A DNA stretch of 61,125 bases, from positions 1 to 61,125 of the forward strand of contig JAEYPA010000133.1 in assembly GCA_023411225.1 (NCBI GenBank), written 5' to 3'. Positions 34,862 to 43,466 of the stretch are shown piece by piece. The notes beneath the pieces are model-generated. The model was not told the origin of the DNA and ran no database searches. It was given only the letters and a program-made list of their open reading frames with translations. This DNA comes from Bacillota bacterium. Lineage in GTDB: Bacteria; Bacillota; Clostridia; Lachnospirales; Lachnospiraceae. Both the position numbers and the translations under genes were made by a program. Position 1 is the stretch's first letter. Each line of letters begins with the position of its first letter.

Positions 34862-34924
34862 CTCACTATTTGTGCAAATTGAGACGTTGCACCTTATTAT
34901 AGCATTCTTATTATATCATTCCTT

Positions 34925-35644
34925 TTAAATCATAATCTTCTGTTTCGAACTGACTGGAATAATAATATTACTGAATCCATAATCTTCTACCAGTTTCTTC
35001 ATCTCATTCGCATCCACAGACCAAGGAAACTCTAATAGATGCACGCCAATCACTTTCTTGGTTATTCCTAAAGATTTGACTTTTAATAGAGCGCTTAAGG
35101 TATGATGAATCGCTACATTCGCTTCTTCTCGTCCCTTCAAATAACCTTCATCCACAAGATTACAGATAACTGCATCCGTCTCACCAATCACTTTTGCCTG
35201 CTCCATTGTCAGTTCACTATCCCCTGTGACATAGAAGCGTTTTCCCAACATCTCAATAAGATAACTATTATGAATGGGATCCCAATGATTGAAATGATTG
35301 GTATGGTAGCATACAATATTGATTGAGTCCAATGACAGGCTTGCAGGCTTATCATATTGATTCGTATATAGAACCTCAATCTGCTCTAACTCTGCCTTTT
35401 CTTGTTTGAGGATTGGCACTACAATAGATGGAGGCCCTACTATAGTAATATTCTTCCCCTTCACTTCAGGTAATTTGTCAGCACTAAAATGATCTCCATC
35501 ATCATGAGTAACTACTATGATATCTCCAGATATAACTTCCACGGGACTGATCATGTTGTTAAATGCATCTATCAGAATTCTTCTATCTAAAGCTTCTATC
35601 ACCAATGCACCTACGCCAATATTCTGAATGATTACTTGTTCCAT
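34925..35644 (-). CDS. MBL-fold metallo-hydrolase (UlaG-like)
   Basis: A 239-residue protein with the metallo-beta-lactamase metal motif as VTHDDGDHF, a second-ligand region CYHTNHFNHW and the strand VTGDSELT. UlaG-like members hydrolyse lactones or phosphoesters. The first His of the usual HxHxDH is kept and the second is Asp (HDDGDH), a known variation. It follows the reductase gene by one nucleotide, so the two are one transcript. Substrate unknown. Confidence 0.82.
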   Translation of the reverse strand: MEQVIIQNIGVGALVIEALDRRILIDAFNNMISPVEVISGDIIVVTHDDGDHFSADKLPEVKGKNITIVGPPSIVVPILKQEKAELEQIEVLYTNQYDKPASLSLDSINIVCYHTNHFNHWDPIHNSYLIEMLGKRFYVTGDSELTMEQAKVIGETDAVICNLVDEGYLKGREEANVAIHHTLSALLKVKSLGITKKVIGVHLLEFPWSVDANEMKKLVEDYGFSNIIIPVSSKQKIMI

Positions 35645-35645
35645 A

Positions 35646-36566
35646 TTAGTAACTCCTCTCTTTTCCTACTAACACAGTGTCAATATAATTAAAAAATGGC
35701 TTCTTTTTTACTTCCTCAGTATGTCTTATATACCAGTCATACGACTCCTGTAAGCCCAACAAAAGAGGCTTAGTATCTGGCATTAGTGCCTTCTGTCTGG
35801 ATATATCAAGATAATAACCGTAATCATAAAACGGGAAATAGTCTCTTTGAGAGTGATTTTTGTTAACATAAATCATCTTTAGGGAAGCTTTGGTTACCTG
35901 GTAACAAAGCTCTACCCACTGGGTAATGGATACCGCCTCCTCATTACCCACATTAAAGATATGGTCCTTCGGTTGCTGCTTTAGGATGATATTAATAAAA
36001 CGGCATAAATCCTCCACATGAAAAAACTGTAATGGCATAGAACCGTCCTTTGGAATGAAAAATGGTCGATCTTCTATGGCACAATCAAAGACAAAGGGTT
36101 CACGATACACATTCTGCATAGGCCCATAAAGATAAGGTGGCCTAAGTACATAGGCTTGTGGCACATGATCCAGTAGGTACTTCTCTGCTGCTAGTTTATC
36201 GGTACCATAACTTCCCCAAATTCCATTAGGACCACACAGAGCATCCTCACTAAATGGCTGTGTCAATGTTTCCGGGTAAACAGCGCTAGAGCTAATGAAT
36301 ATGTATTGATGAATGCTGTCAAGAGCGCCAATAAGATTCTCAACATCCTCTTTGTTGTAGGCTGTAACATCTAATACTACATCGAAGTTATACTTTTTTA
36401 ACCTATCTCCCAGGTTGTGTCGGTCTCCTTCAATCAGAGTTACTCCTTTAACCTGTGTCCTAGTATTGCGATTAAGCACATACACGTTGTCTCCTAGATT
36501 AGAAAAGTATTGTGCTATAAAACGGCTAACAAACACGGTGCCTCCTGTAACAAGAATATTTCTCAT
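35646..36566 (-). CDS. NAD-dependent epimerase/dehydratase family protein
   Basis: A 306-residue extended SDR. It has the N-terminal Rossmann motif ILVTGGTVFVSRFIA, SSSAVYP for the catalytic Ser, and YGTDK for the YxxxK pair. TAGGAGG lies before the chosen ATG at 36566; the longer frame to 36614 lacks a ribosome site and would precede the Rossmann motif with an odd extension. It may act on a nucleotide sugar, or be of the atypical reductase type; not resolvable here. Confidence 0.82.
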   Translation of the reverse strand: MRNILVTGGTVFVSRFIAQYFSNLGDNVYVLNRNTRTQVKGVTLIEGDRHNLGDRLKKYNFDVVLDVTAYNKEDVENLIGALDSIHQYIFISSSAVYPETLTQPFSEDALCGPNGIWGSYGTDKLAAEKYLLDHVPQAYVLRPPYLYGPMQNVYREPFVFDCAIEDRPFFIPKDGSMPLQFFHVEDLCRFINIILKQQPKDHIFNVGNEEAVSITQWVELCYQVTKASLKMIYVNKNHSQRDYFPFYDYGYYLDISRQKALMPDTKPLLLGLQESYDWYIRHTEEVKKKPFFNYIDTVLVGKERSY

Positions 36567-36642
36567 AATGCCTCCTATATGCTTATAATATATTAATATA
36601 CTATATTTTATCATTATTGTGAAATATTTGCATTATATCAAC

Positions 36643-36690
36643 AAAAAACTACTGTCTGTTCTCACATATTGGAAATGTAAACGACAGTAG
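36643..36690 (-). terminator. Terminator of the aldehyde dehydrogenase operon
   Basis: On the minus strand, CTACTGTC and GACAGTAG form the outer stem of a long hairpin followed by six Ts, just after the ALDH stop. Confidence 0.75.
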
Positions 36691-36704
36691 CCCTTTTATC
36701 TATA

Positions 36705-38084
36705 TTATTTTAAAAACATTCTTATTAACTTCTCATGAAAATTGGTGTAAGGTTGATAGCGCATCGGCAAATCCATCCAAGTCTTCTTATCTACAATACT
36801 GCGATAGTGGGTAAAGGTATCAAAGCCGGCTTTTCCATGATAGGTACCCATTCCACTTTCTGATACTCCCCCAAAGCCCATATTACTTGTGGCTAGATGG
36901 ATAATCGTATCATTGATACAACCTCCACCAAAGGTACAGGAGCGGAGTATTTTAGCCTGTGTCTTTTTACTTTCAGTAAAGAGATACAAGGCAAGAGGAC
37001 GGTCAAATTGATTCACCTGATGAATAACTTCATCCAAGCTGTTAAAGGTCATAATTGGTAAGATTGGTCCAAATATCTCCTCCTGCATAACAGCATCCTC
37101 CCAGGTTACATTATCTAATATAGTTGGCTCAATTTGCAGCATTTCCTCCTTGGTCTTTCCTCCATAAACCAATTTATTCTGATCAATTAGGCCAAGAAGA
37201 CGGTTATAATGCTTTTGATTAATAATCTTTCCGTAATCTTTATTATCAAGAGGTTCTTTTCCGAACTGCTTTACAATCTGACGTTTTATCTCTGATACCA
37301 AAGCATCCTTTACAGAATGGTGACAATAGATATAATCAGGAGCTACACAGGTCTGGCCACAATTAAGGAATTTGCCAAAGACAATTCGCTTAGCTGCTAA
37401 GGGAATCTTTGCAGTAGAATCAACAATACATGGACTTTTCCCACCCAGTTCCAAGGTAACTGGTGTTAAGTACTCCGATGCCATCCTCAGTACCTGGCGG
37501 CCAACTGTCTTACCTCCCGTAAAGAAAATATAATCAAAATGCTGTTTTAGCAGTGTCTGATTCTCCTCTCTTCCTCCTGTTACTACATATATATACTCAG
37601 GTGGAAAATTCTCACGAACCAGTTTCTCAATTACCTTGCTGGTTGCCTGTGCATAGGCACTTGGCTTAATCACTGCTGTATTACCTGCAGCGATTGCATC
37701 TATAAGAGGCCCTATGGTGAGAAGCAATGGATAATTCCATGGACTCATTATTAACACTGTTCCATAAGGAATTGGACTCTTATAGCTTTTTGCGGCAAAC
37801 TGGGCAAGAGGAGTCGCTACTCTCTTGTTTTTGGCAAATTGCCTAGTATGGTTTATCATGTAGGTCAGTTCTTCTAAGGCCATACCGGTTTCACACATAT
37901 AGGCTTCCATAGCGCTCTTCCCTAAATCCTCCTTTAAAGCCCCATGAAGTTCGCCCTCTCTGACTAACATGGCTACTTTCAGTCTTTTTAGCATCTTTAT
38001 TCTAAACTCAATAGGTATCGTCTTACCAGTTTTATAAAAAGCTCTCTGTTTTTCAATAATATAATGAATCTCTTTCTCTGTCAT
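36705..38084 (-). CDS. Aldehyde dehydrogenase (class 3 / YwdH-like)
   Basis: A 459-residue ALDH of the shorter class-3 type. It has MSPWNYPLLLTIGPLI near the NAD site, IFFTGGKTVGRQV, the catalytic Glu in LELGGKSP, and the nucleophile Cys in NCGQTCVAPDY. It oxidises an aldehyde to the acid with NAD(P)+. It forms an operon with the upstream Fe-ADH under a MerR-type promoter, so the pair probably detoxifies or disproportionates a reactive aldehyde. AGAGGAG precedes the ATG. Confidence 0.92.
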   Translation of the reverse strand: MTEKEIHYIIEKQRAFYKTGKTIPIEFRIKMLKRLKVAMLVREGELHGALKEDLGKSAMEAYMCETGMALEELTYMINHTRQFAKNKRVATPLAQFAAKSYKSPIPYGTVLIMSPWNYPLLLTIGPLIDAIAAGNTAVIKPSAYAQATSKVIEKLVRENFPPEYIYVVTGGREENQTLLKQHFDYIFFTGGKTVGRQVLRMASEYLTPVTLELGGKSPCIVDSTAKIPLAAKRIVFGKFLNCGQTCVAPDYIYCHHSVKDALVSEIKRQIVKQFGKEPLDNKDYGKIINQKHYNRLLGLIDQNKLVYGGKTKEEMLQIEPTILDNVTWEDAVMQEEIFGPILPIMTFNSLDEVIHQVNQFDRPLALYLFTESKKTQAKILRSCTFGGGCINDTIIHLATSNMGFGGVSESGMGTYHGKAGFDTFTHYRSIVDKKTWMDLPMRYQPYTNFHEKLIRMFLK

Positions 38085-38116
38085 ATTGTCTCCTCTCTTC
38101 TATTACTCAGTTCTTG

Positions 38117-39337
38117 TTACCCTTCTTCTACTGGGATTGCATTCTTGACCATTCGGTAAAATGGTTCTAATTCCTCTGCATTAAGAAGCATCGGCACCGG
38201 ATAAAGTGGATTGGCCTCTTGGTCTGCATATCTAGCCATAATCGGTATATCCTTTTCTTTTATTTCAGGGATTGCAGTAGGTATCTCCATCTGACGATTT
38301 AACCCCCATATCTTTTCAATGAAAGCTTTAGCCCCCTCCTGATAGCTCCTATCAGCCGTTACCAGGCCAGTCTCAACTGCCAACTTCCAAAGCTTCTTAT
38401 GGGCATGGATGCCATAACCCTCTAAGACATAAGGCAGTAGGATAGAATTGGCAAGACCGTGTGGCGTATGATAAAGACCTCCTAAGGAATGCGCAATTGC
38501 ATGCACATAACCCACATAAGATACTGTAAAGGCGTTTCCCGCCAGAAAGGCTGCTTTAAGCATTGCTCTTCTAGCCTTTAGATTATTGGGCTCCCTATAT
38601 GCAATAGGCAGATACTTAAAAATAAGCTTAATTGCTTCTATAGCCTGCTTTCTGGTTTTCTTTGTAGTCGAGCGTCCAATATAAGCCTCAACTGCATGGG
38701 TCAGGGCATCTAATCCTGTAGTGGAAGTTAGATTTTTGGGAAGTCCTACGGTAAGCTCTGGAAGCAGTACCGCATAGTCTGGAATAAGTGGAAAATCATT
38801 GATTGGATATTTTCTACTGGTCTTTTCATCCGTAATCACAGCTGCTACAGTGGTTTCACTTCCTGTCCCTGCAGTAGTAGGTACAGCAATAAACAATGGA
38901 GTGGATTTATGTATCTTAAGGATACCCTTCATGGCATGAACACTTTGCTTTGGCTTAGCGATTCTTGCCCCAGTCGCCTTGGCGCAGTCTATGGCAGAAC
39001 CACCACCTATCGCAAGTAAGCCTTGACATTTATTCCTAAGATACTGCGTTCTTGCCGACTCTACATTCTCAATTGTGGGATTCGCTACCGTCTCATCATA
39101 GGTAAAAAGATGTATTCCTGCTTTCCTTAAACCTTCTTCAAAAGGCTTTGTAAGTCCCAAGTTTTTAATCCCTTTGTCTGTGACAAGCAACAGGCGCTTT
39201 ATCCTCTTATCAATTAATAGCTGTACGACTTCTTCTATACTGTTTATAATAGCAGGTTCTCTGTAGGGAAGCAATGGGATCGCAACGCGAAATCCTCCTT
39301 GAAACACTCTACAGTATACCTTTTTCATTCTGTTCAT
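38117..39337 (-). CDS. Iron-containing alcohol dehydrogenase (second in window)
   Basis: A 406-residue group III ADH. It has AIGGGSAIDCAKATGA, TAGTGSETT, and iron-site segments LDALTHAVEAYIG, HAIAHSLGGLYHTPHG and LLPYVLEG. AGGAGG is 6 nt before the ATG at 39337; an ATG further upstream (39367) is disfavoured. It is the promoter-proximal gene of the ADH-ALDH operon, divergent from merR. It is clearly different in sequence from the rex-linked enzyme, so it is not a recent duplicate. Confidence 0.9.
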   Translation of the reverse strand: MNRMKKVYCRVFQGGFRVAIPLLPYREPAIINSIEEVVQLLIDKRIKRLLLVTDKGIKNLGLTKPFEEGLRKAGIHLFTYDETVANPTIENVESARTQYLRNKCQGLLAIGGGSAIDCAKATGARIAKPKQSVHAMKGILKIHKSTPLFIAVPTTAGTGSETTVAAVITDEKTSRKYPINDFPLIPDYAVLLPELTVGLPKNLTSTTGLDALTHAVEAYIGRSTTKKTRKQAIEAIKLIFKYLPIAYREPNNLKARRAMLKAAFLAGNAFTVSYVGYVHAIAHSLGGLYHTPHGLANSILLPYVLEGYGIHAHKKLWKLAVETGLVTADRSYQEGAKAFIEKIWGLNRQMEIPTAIPEIKEKDIPIMARYADQEANPLYPVPMLLNAEELEPFYRMVKNAIPVEEG

Positions 39338-39390
39338 ACTCTTCCTCCTCAACAACAAAGAATCCATTGATTTCCAATTATTTTAGAGGT

Positions 39391-39421
39391 ATTATAAAGG
39401 TGGGGGTTACCCCCATGTCAA
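39391..39421 (-). promoter_or_regulatory. MerR-type promoter of the ADH-ALDH operon (19-bp spacer)
   Basis: On the minus strand, consensus TTGACA (39421-39416) and TATAAT (39396-39391) are 19 nt apart. The spacer contains the palindrome GGGGGTAACCCCC (39414-39402). An over-long spacer with a central dyad is the hallmark of promoters activated by MerR regulators through DNA untwisting. The divergent merR gene is the obvious activator. Confidence 0.85.
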
Positions 39422-39426
39422 GAGGA

Positions 39427-39442
39427 GGGTTACCCCCATGTC
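39427..39442 (+). promoter_or_regulatory. Second copy of the MerR-site half, over the merR ribosome site and start
   Basis: GGGTTACCCCCATGTC occurs at 39404-39419 and again at 39427-39442, exactly 23 bp apart. The second copy includes the end of the merR Shine-Dalgarno and the start codon. The GGGTTACCC dyad could pair in RNA and mask that ribosome site. Confidence 0.5.
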
Positions 39443-40256
39443 TACATCAAAAGAATATTGTATCTCATCAGGTACCTTTGCAAAACTCTGTAACACCACA
39501 AGAGATACCCTACGTTACTATGAACAGGAGAGAATTCTGATTCCACATAAAAACCCAATCAATAACTATAGTTACTATAGTTATGCCCAGATTACCTCCT
39601 ATTATTTCATTGCTACCTTTCGAAGCCTTGGTTGTCCGGTATCCGAGATTCACTCATTTTTAGAGGCTCAGACACCAGACGCCTTTAATCCATTTATTAA
39701 TAAGCAATATAATGCCCTATTACAACTGCAACAACAGCTAGAGCACAATATTGCTTCTTTATCCTTATCCTTACTATTAGTAGAAAAGATGCGTTCTTGC
39801 AGAGAAGAGAAGCCCACACTATCAACATTACCAACTTCTCTTCGCTTCCATAATACAAAAATTAATGATACCGCCTATCATGCTGCAGATCTCATCGAGG
39901 ATCTAAAGCGTCATATTCTGTACTGTCAAAATGATCCTCAAACCAACACTTTTCCCATAGGCGTCGCCATTTCCCTTGAAGATTTTTATAAGAGAGATTA
40001 TCGTTACAATCATCTAGTTAGTTTTACAAAGAGTAGGGAAGAGGATACCTCTCAGCTTCCTTGTCCTAAGATTCTTTGTTGTGTCTACCGAAGCCAGCTT
40101 CAGGATATCACTTGCTTATATCAAAAGATGTATGAGTATGCTGTTGCAAATAGTCTAACCATGTGCTCAGATGTGTATAGCATCAGCTTGGTAGATGTGG
40201 TCTATCCTAACGATTCTCACCAGTATCTAAAGTTCATCTTTGTGTGTGTAAAGTAA
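39438..40256 (+). CDS. MerR-family transcriptional regulator
   Basis: A 272-residue regulator. The N-terminal MerR DNA-binding domain has GTFAKLCNTTRDTLRYYEQERIL and NNYSYYSYAQI. A coiled-coil helix follows (~85-120), then a C-terminal domain of ~140 residues that resembles a ligand-binding (GyrI-like/BmrR type) domain more than a metal site. No metal-binding Cys triad is evident. It probably senses an aldehyde or a drug-like molecule and activates the divergent ADH-ALDH operon. Confidence 0.88.
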   Translation: MSTSKEYCISSGTFAKLCNTTRDTLRYYEQERILIPHKNPINNYSYYSYAQITSYYFIATFRSLGCPVSEIHSFLEAQTPDAFNPFINKQYNALLQLQQQLEHNIASLSLSLLLVEKMRSCREEKPTLSTLPTSLRFHNTKINDTAYHAADLIEDLKRHILYCQNDPQTNTFPIGVAISLEDFYKRDYRYNHLVSFTKSREEDTSQLPCPKILCCVYRSQLQDITCLYQKMYEYAVANSLTMCSDVYSISLVDVVYPNDSHQYLKFIFVCVK

Positions 40257-40308
40257 ATGAATATCTTTCTCTTCCCTGAGTTCGCTTTTATATTAGATTA
40301 CCTATTTT

Positions 40309-40722
40309 GTGAATCCTCCCATTTGTGCTTCTGTATTAGTTGTTGCGGTTGGTTTGGGTATAAATGTATATAAATATCAAGGATCTAAGAAGGTTATTAC
40401 CTTTTTAAAAGAAGAAATTACAAGAGGCTACATAACAAGTGGAAATAATAGTGGGATATCTGAGTTGACAGGAGATAATCTTGAATTAATATATAATGAT
40501 TTTAAAGATATATCAATTAAACTGATTAAAAATATTGACTCAACAGGTTGGAGTTATTACGTTGATTTTCTTGTTAATAATAATACAACAAGAATTACCA
40601 TTATTTCTGCTACAGAATAGAAAATCGCTGGAAACAGATATAAGGTTTTAATTGAAGATGGAGAAAAGGTAAACAATGATATTGCTCAGATAGAGAATAA
40701 AATAACCATACATTTGGAAAAA
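40309..40722 (+). pseudogene. Remnant of a small membrane-anchored protein with internal stop
   Basis: Starting at a GTG with no good ribosome site, the frame encodes a hydrophobic helix (CASVLVVAVGLGINVY) and a soluble part to a TAG at 40618-40620. The same frame then continues with coding-like sequence (KIAGNRYKVLIEDGEKVNND) up to the terminator. The missing ribosome site, truncated N-terminus and in-frame stop indicate a decaying gene. The family is not recognised. Confidence 0.45.
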
Positions 40723-40748
40723 GGCTGGAGTTTAAACTCCAACCTTTT
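40719..40748. terminator. Terminator after the GntR gene
   Basis: AAAAGG (40719-40724) and CCTTTT (40743-40748) flank the perfect dyad TGGAGTTTAAACTCCA. On the minus strand it follows the GntR stop and ends in Ts; it can also act on the opposite strand. Confidence 0.8.
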
Positions 40749-40751
40749 CTA

Positions 40752-41489
40752 TCATCTAAATTGCTCCACATAAAATCGATATTTATCACATCGGTACTTT
40801 GAAAAGAAGTATTCTAATGCAACTTCTTCATTGTGGCTAGGATATCTTCCATACATAACTCCTTTAAAAAGAAGAGCCGGTAAATCAGACTTTACATCTA
40901 GATATTCGCTATCCTTATCGCCACAAGTAGTTGCCTCTATCGAACGAACTGCTCTGTTTATGATAAATCCATATTCTTTTTCAAGTATGTCATATAACGA
41001 ATTCTTTGAAAAATCAATTTTTTCAATACCTGCGATATGTTCATAACGTAAGTGAGAAATTGTAATATTAACCGGTGTGCCATCAGCATATAATACCCGT
41101 TCAAGTCTAAATATCTTATCATTTTCAGTTATTCCCAAACGGTTTGCAACACTAACACGTGGATTTACAATCGTTGCACTTATAACTTTAAAAGAAGGTG
41201 TCATTCCCATACTTCTAATCTCGTCAGAACAGCTTGATATTTTTCCTAACCCACTTTCCTTCTTCTTTTCTGCAACAAATGTTCCTTTCCCCTGGATTCG
41301 AAAAAGATATCCTTCGTTCACCATAACATCAAGAGCTTTTCTAACTGTTGTCCTACTCATGCCGAACATTTCCATTAGCTCTCTTTCTGACATTATGTTA
41401 GAACCTGGTTGCAATGCATTATCTTCAATTTGTTTCATTAAATATTCAATGATACTGTAATACAAAGGAACTGGCGCTGTAATTGACAC
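40752..41489 (-). CDS. GntR-family regulator (HutC/UTRA type)
   Basis: A 245-residue regulator. The N-terminal winged helix has NIMSERELMEMFGMSRTTVRKALDVMVNEGYL and GKGTF. The C-terminal UTRA effector domain (~95-240) usually binds a sugar phosphate or related small molecule. It lies downstream of the nucleoside operon on the same strand, behind its own promoter region with a perfect palindrome, and is its probable regulator. The start is at 41489, after GGGGGTG. Confidence 0.88.
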   Translation of the reverse strand: MSITAPVPLYYSIIEYLMKQIEDNALQPGSNIMSERELMEMFGMSRTTVRKALDVMVNEGYLFRIQGKGTFVAEKKKESGLGKISSCSDEIRSMGMTPSFKVISATIVNPRVSVANRLGITENDKIFRLERVLYADGTPVNITISHLRYEHIAGIEKIDFSKNSLYDILEKEYGFIINRAVRSIEATTCGDKDSEYLDVKSDLPALLFKGVMYGRYPSHNEEVALEYFFSKYRCDKYRFYVEQFR

Positions 41490-41511
41490 TTTCTCACCCC
41501 CTTACACCTTT

Positions 41512-41530
41512 TATTATAACAATTATAATA
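41512..41530 (-). promoter_or_regulatory. Perfect 19-bp palindrome upstream of gntR
   Basis: TATTATAA-CAA-TTATAATA at 41512-41530, 23 nt upstream of the gntR start and overlapping likely -10 sequences (TATAAT). Probably the autoregulatory GntR operator. I did not find the same palindrome at the operon's main promoter. Confidence 0.55.
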
Positions 41531-41576
41531 GTTTGATACAAGATTTTAGATTATATTGTTTGTGTTTTCTGTATAT

Positions 41577-42296
41577 TTATTCAGTCGCCTTTTTAAATTC
41601 TTGTATTACTGTCATCAAGCTTTCTTCATTACTGTCGTTATCTAGTATAGCCTTACCTACAAAAGCTCCAGATGCACCAGCCTGTCGAACCATTGCCACA
41701 TCTTCGACAGTATGTACACCCACTCCACAATAGATATCTCTAGTTATTCCCATGCTTCTTAGATAATCAATACAGGATTTTAGAGTATTATATTTAGGAT
41801 TAATATTATCGTGGGTTGGTTTCGCTTGCAGGTAGATAAATCCATTAGAATGTATCGCATCCTCTACCTGGCTTTGTGGCATATGGAATTGTACATAACA
41901 GGACACACAAATTCCCTGTTCTATGAGTTTCTCCTTCAAGGTTTTATCCTTGGAACCAACAACAATAACATCTAAGATATTGTTTTTTACACAGAAAGAA
42001 GTATATTTTTCTACTCCAATTTCATTAATCGTATCTTCATAAACCACCATTAAAAACTTTTTATCATGATAACTTGTTTTCATGATTTGTATGGCATTTA
42101 AGTATTCATCGTAATTATCCGTCTTACTTAAGGCTTTGCTCATTCTTTCTGCAATCATAGCACTTTCCATGTAAGGATCTCTCGCTGGTAAATCTACCTC
42201 AATAACATCGGCACCAGCTTTCACATAAGAACTACATCGTTTTACTGTTTCCTCTATACTAGGATAGCCATTCGATAAATAACATATTAATTGCAT
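41577..42296 (-). CDS. TrpA-like TIM-barrel protein (tryptophan synthase alpha paralogue)
   Basis: A 239-residue barrel aligned to TrpA. It has the substrate loop AGADVIEVDLPARDPYMES, the phosphate-loop-like GVGVHTVEDVAMVRQAGASGAFVGKAI, and the family's N-terminal YLSNGYPS. The catalytic Glu49 equivalent is E33; the Asp60 equivalent appears to be E44. TrpA cleaves indole-glycerol phosphate to indole and glyceraldehyde 3-phosphate. With no trpB or other trp gene here and the last position of a nucleoside operon, it is more likely an aldolase-like lyase on another phosphorylated substrate. That role is inference. Confidence 0.75.
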   Translation of the reverse strand: MQLICYLSNGYPSIEETVKRCSSYVKAGADVIEVDLPARDPYMESAMIAERMSKALSKTDNYDEYLNAIQIMKTSYHDKKFLMVVYEDTINEIGVEKYTSFCVKNNILDVIVVGSKDKTLKEKLIEQGICVSCYVQFHMPQSQVEDAIHSNGFIYLQAKPTHDNINPKYNTLKSCIDYLRSMGITRDIYCGVGVHTVEDVAMVRQAGASGAFVGKAILDNDSNEESLMTVIQEFKKATE

Positions 42297-42313
42297 AATT
42301 TCTCCCTTTTTGT

Positions 42314-43456
42314 CTATAATGCTGTGTATATTTTTCTAAATAATTCTTCCATTTCACCAACTGTAGGAATAATCGGATTTGTTTTGGTACATCCATCTGC
42401 TAAGGCATGTTTTGCCATCTCAGGTATCTTTGCCATGTACTCTTCTTTGTCTAAAATCAATTCTCCAACACTCGATGCTATTCCTATCTTTTTATTAAGT
42501 TCTAAAATTGCCTGATACAATTCTCCATTACACAAATTAAGTTCTTCGTATTTTTTTCTTGCAGTCTCATCCTTTGAGTTAAATTGAATGATATATGGTA
42601 ACACGATAGCATCAGCAAGGCCATGTTGTATACTATAGTAGCTTCCTAAAGTATGTGCAATGGAATGAGTAATTCCTAAAGAAACATTCGTAAATGCCAG
42701 CCCAGCTACCATAGAACCATTCATCATTTTATCACGGTATTCCATATTAGAGCCATTTGCAACAGCCAATGGAAGATATGTTACAATATCCCTCGCGGCT
42801 TGCTTTGCAAGAATATCGCTAAGATAATTTGCTCTCTTGGAAACGAAAGCTTCTAGAGCATGTGTTAATGCATCCATTCCTGTCTCAGCTGTTAACTTAG
42901 CCGGAAGAGAAAGGGTAACACATGGATCACATATTGCTACATCAGGCATCATCTCCATATCGCCAATGCCAAACTTAAACCCAGTTTCATCATCTGTGAT
43001 TACAACAGAACGACTAACCTCGCTAGCAGTACCACTGGTGGTTGGGATACATACAAACTTAGCTTTATTACGTAGCTTTGGTATTTTATTTGGAGGAGCC
43101 ATTTTCTCTAAAGTATCAATTTCAGGATGCTCATAAGCTACCCACATTGCTTTGGCACCATCCATTACGGATCCTCCACCAAGTGCAATAATTAAGTCCG
43201 GTTTTTCTTCAAGCATTTTACTTGCTCCATCCAGTACTGTATGAAAGGTAGGATCATGCTTAATTCCACCATAGAGTACACTTTCAATCCCAGCCTCTTT
43301 TAGATATTCCTGAACCTTATCTAAGATACCCGCTTTTTTCATGCTACTTCCACCAGTAACAATCATCGCTTTATTTCCTTTTAATGTTTTCAGATGTTCT
43401 AGACAACCATTGCCAAATAGTAATTGCTCACCAGCTATTTTCATAGGTCTCATCAT
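42314..43456 (-). CDS. Iron-containing alcohol dehydrogenase (third in window, nucleoside operon)
   Basis: A 380-residue group III ADH with GGGSVMDGAKAMWVAYEHP, TSGTASEV, and iron-site regions MDALTHALEAFVS, HSIAHTLGSYYSIQHG and IVLPYIIQFN. GTGAGGGC precedes the ATG at 43456; the longer frame overlaps the btpA-like stop. In this operon it would reduce an aldehyde released from the nucleoside sugar, regenerating NAD+. Which aldehyde is unknown. Confidence 0.88.
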   Translation of the reverse strand: MMRPMKIAGEQLLFGNGCLEHLKTLKGNKAMIVTGGSSMKKAGILDKVQEYLKEAGIESVLYGGIKHDPTFHTVLDGASKMLEEKPDLIIALGGGSVMDGAKAMWVAYEHPEIDTLEKMAPPNKIPKLRNKAKFVCIPTTSGTASEVSRSVVITDDETGFKFGIGDMEMMPDVAICDPCVTLSLPAKLTAETGMDALTHALEAFVSKRANYLSDILAKQAARDIVTYLPLAVANGSNMEYRDKMMNGSMVAGLAFTNVSLGITHSIAHTLGSYYSIQHGLADAIVLPYIIQFNSKDETARKKYEELNLCNGELYQAILELNKKIGIASSVGELILDKEEYMAKIPEMAKHALADGCTKTNPIIPTVGEMEELFRKIYTAL

Positions 43457-43466
43457 TGTTGCGCCC

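Noticed and set aside
41577..42296. Part of a tryptophan biosynthesis operon
   Set aside because: No other trp gene in the window, and the gene is embedded in a nucleoside transport operon.
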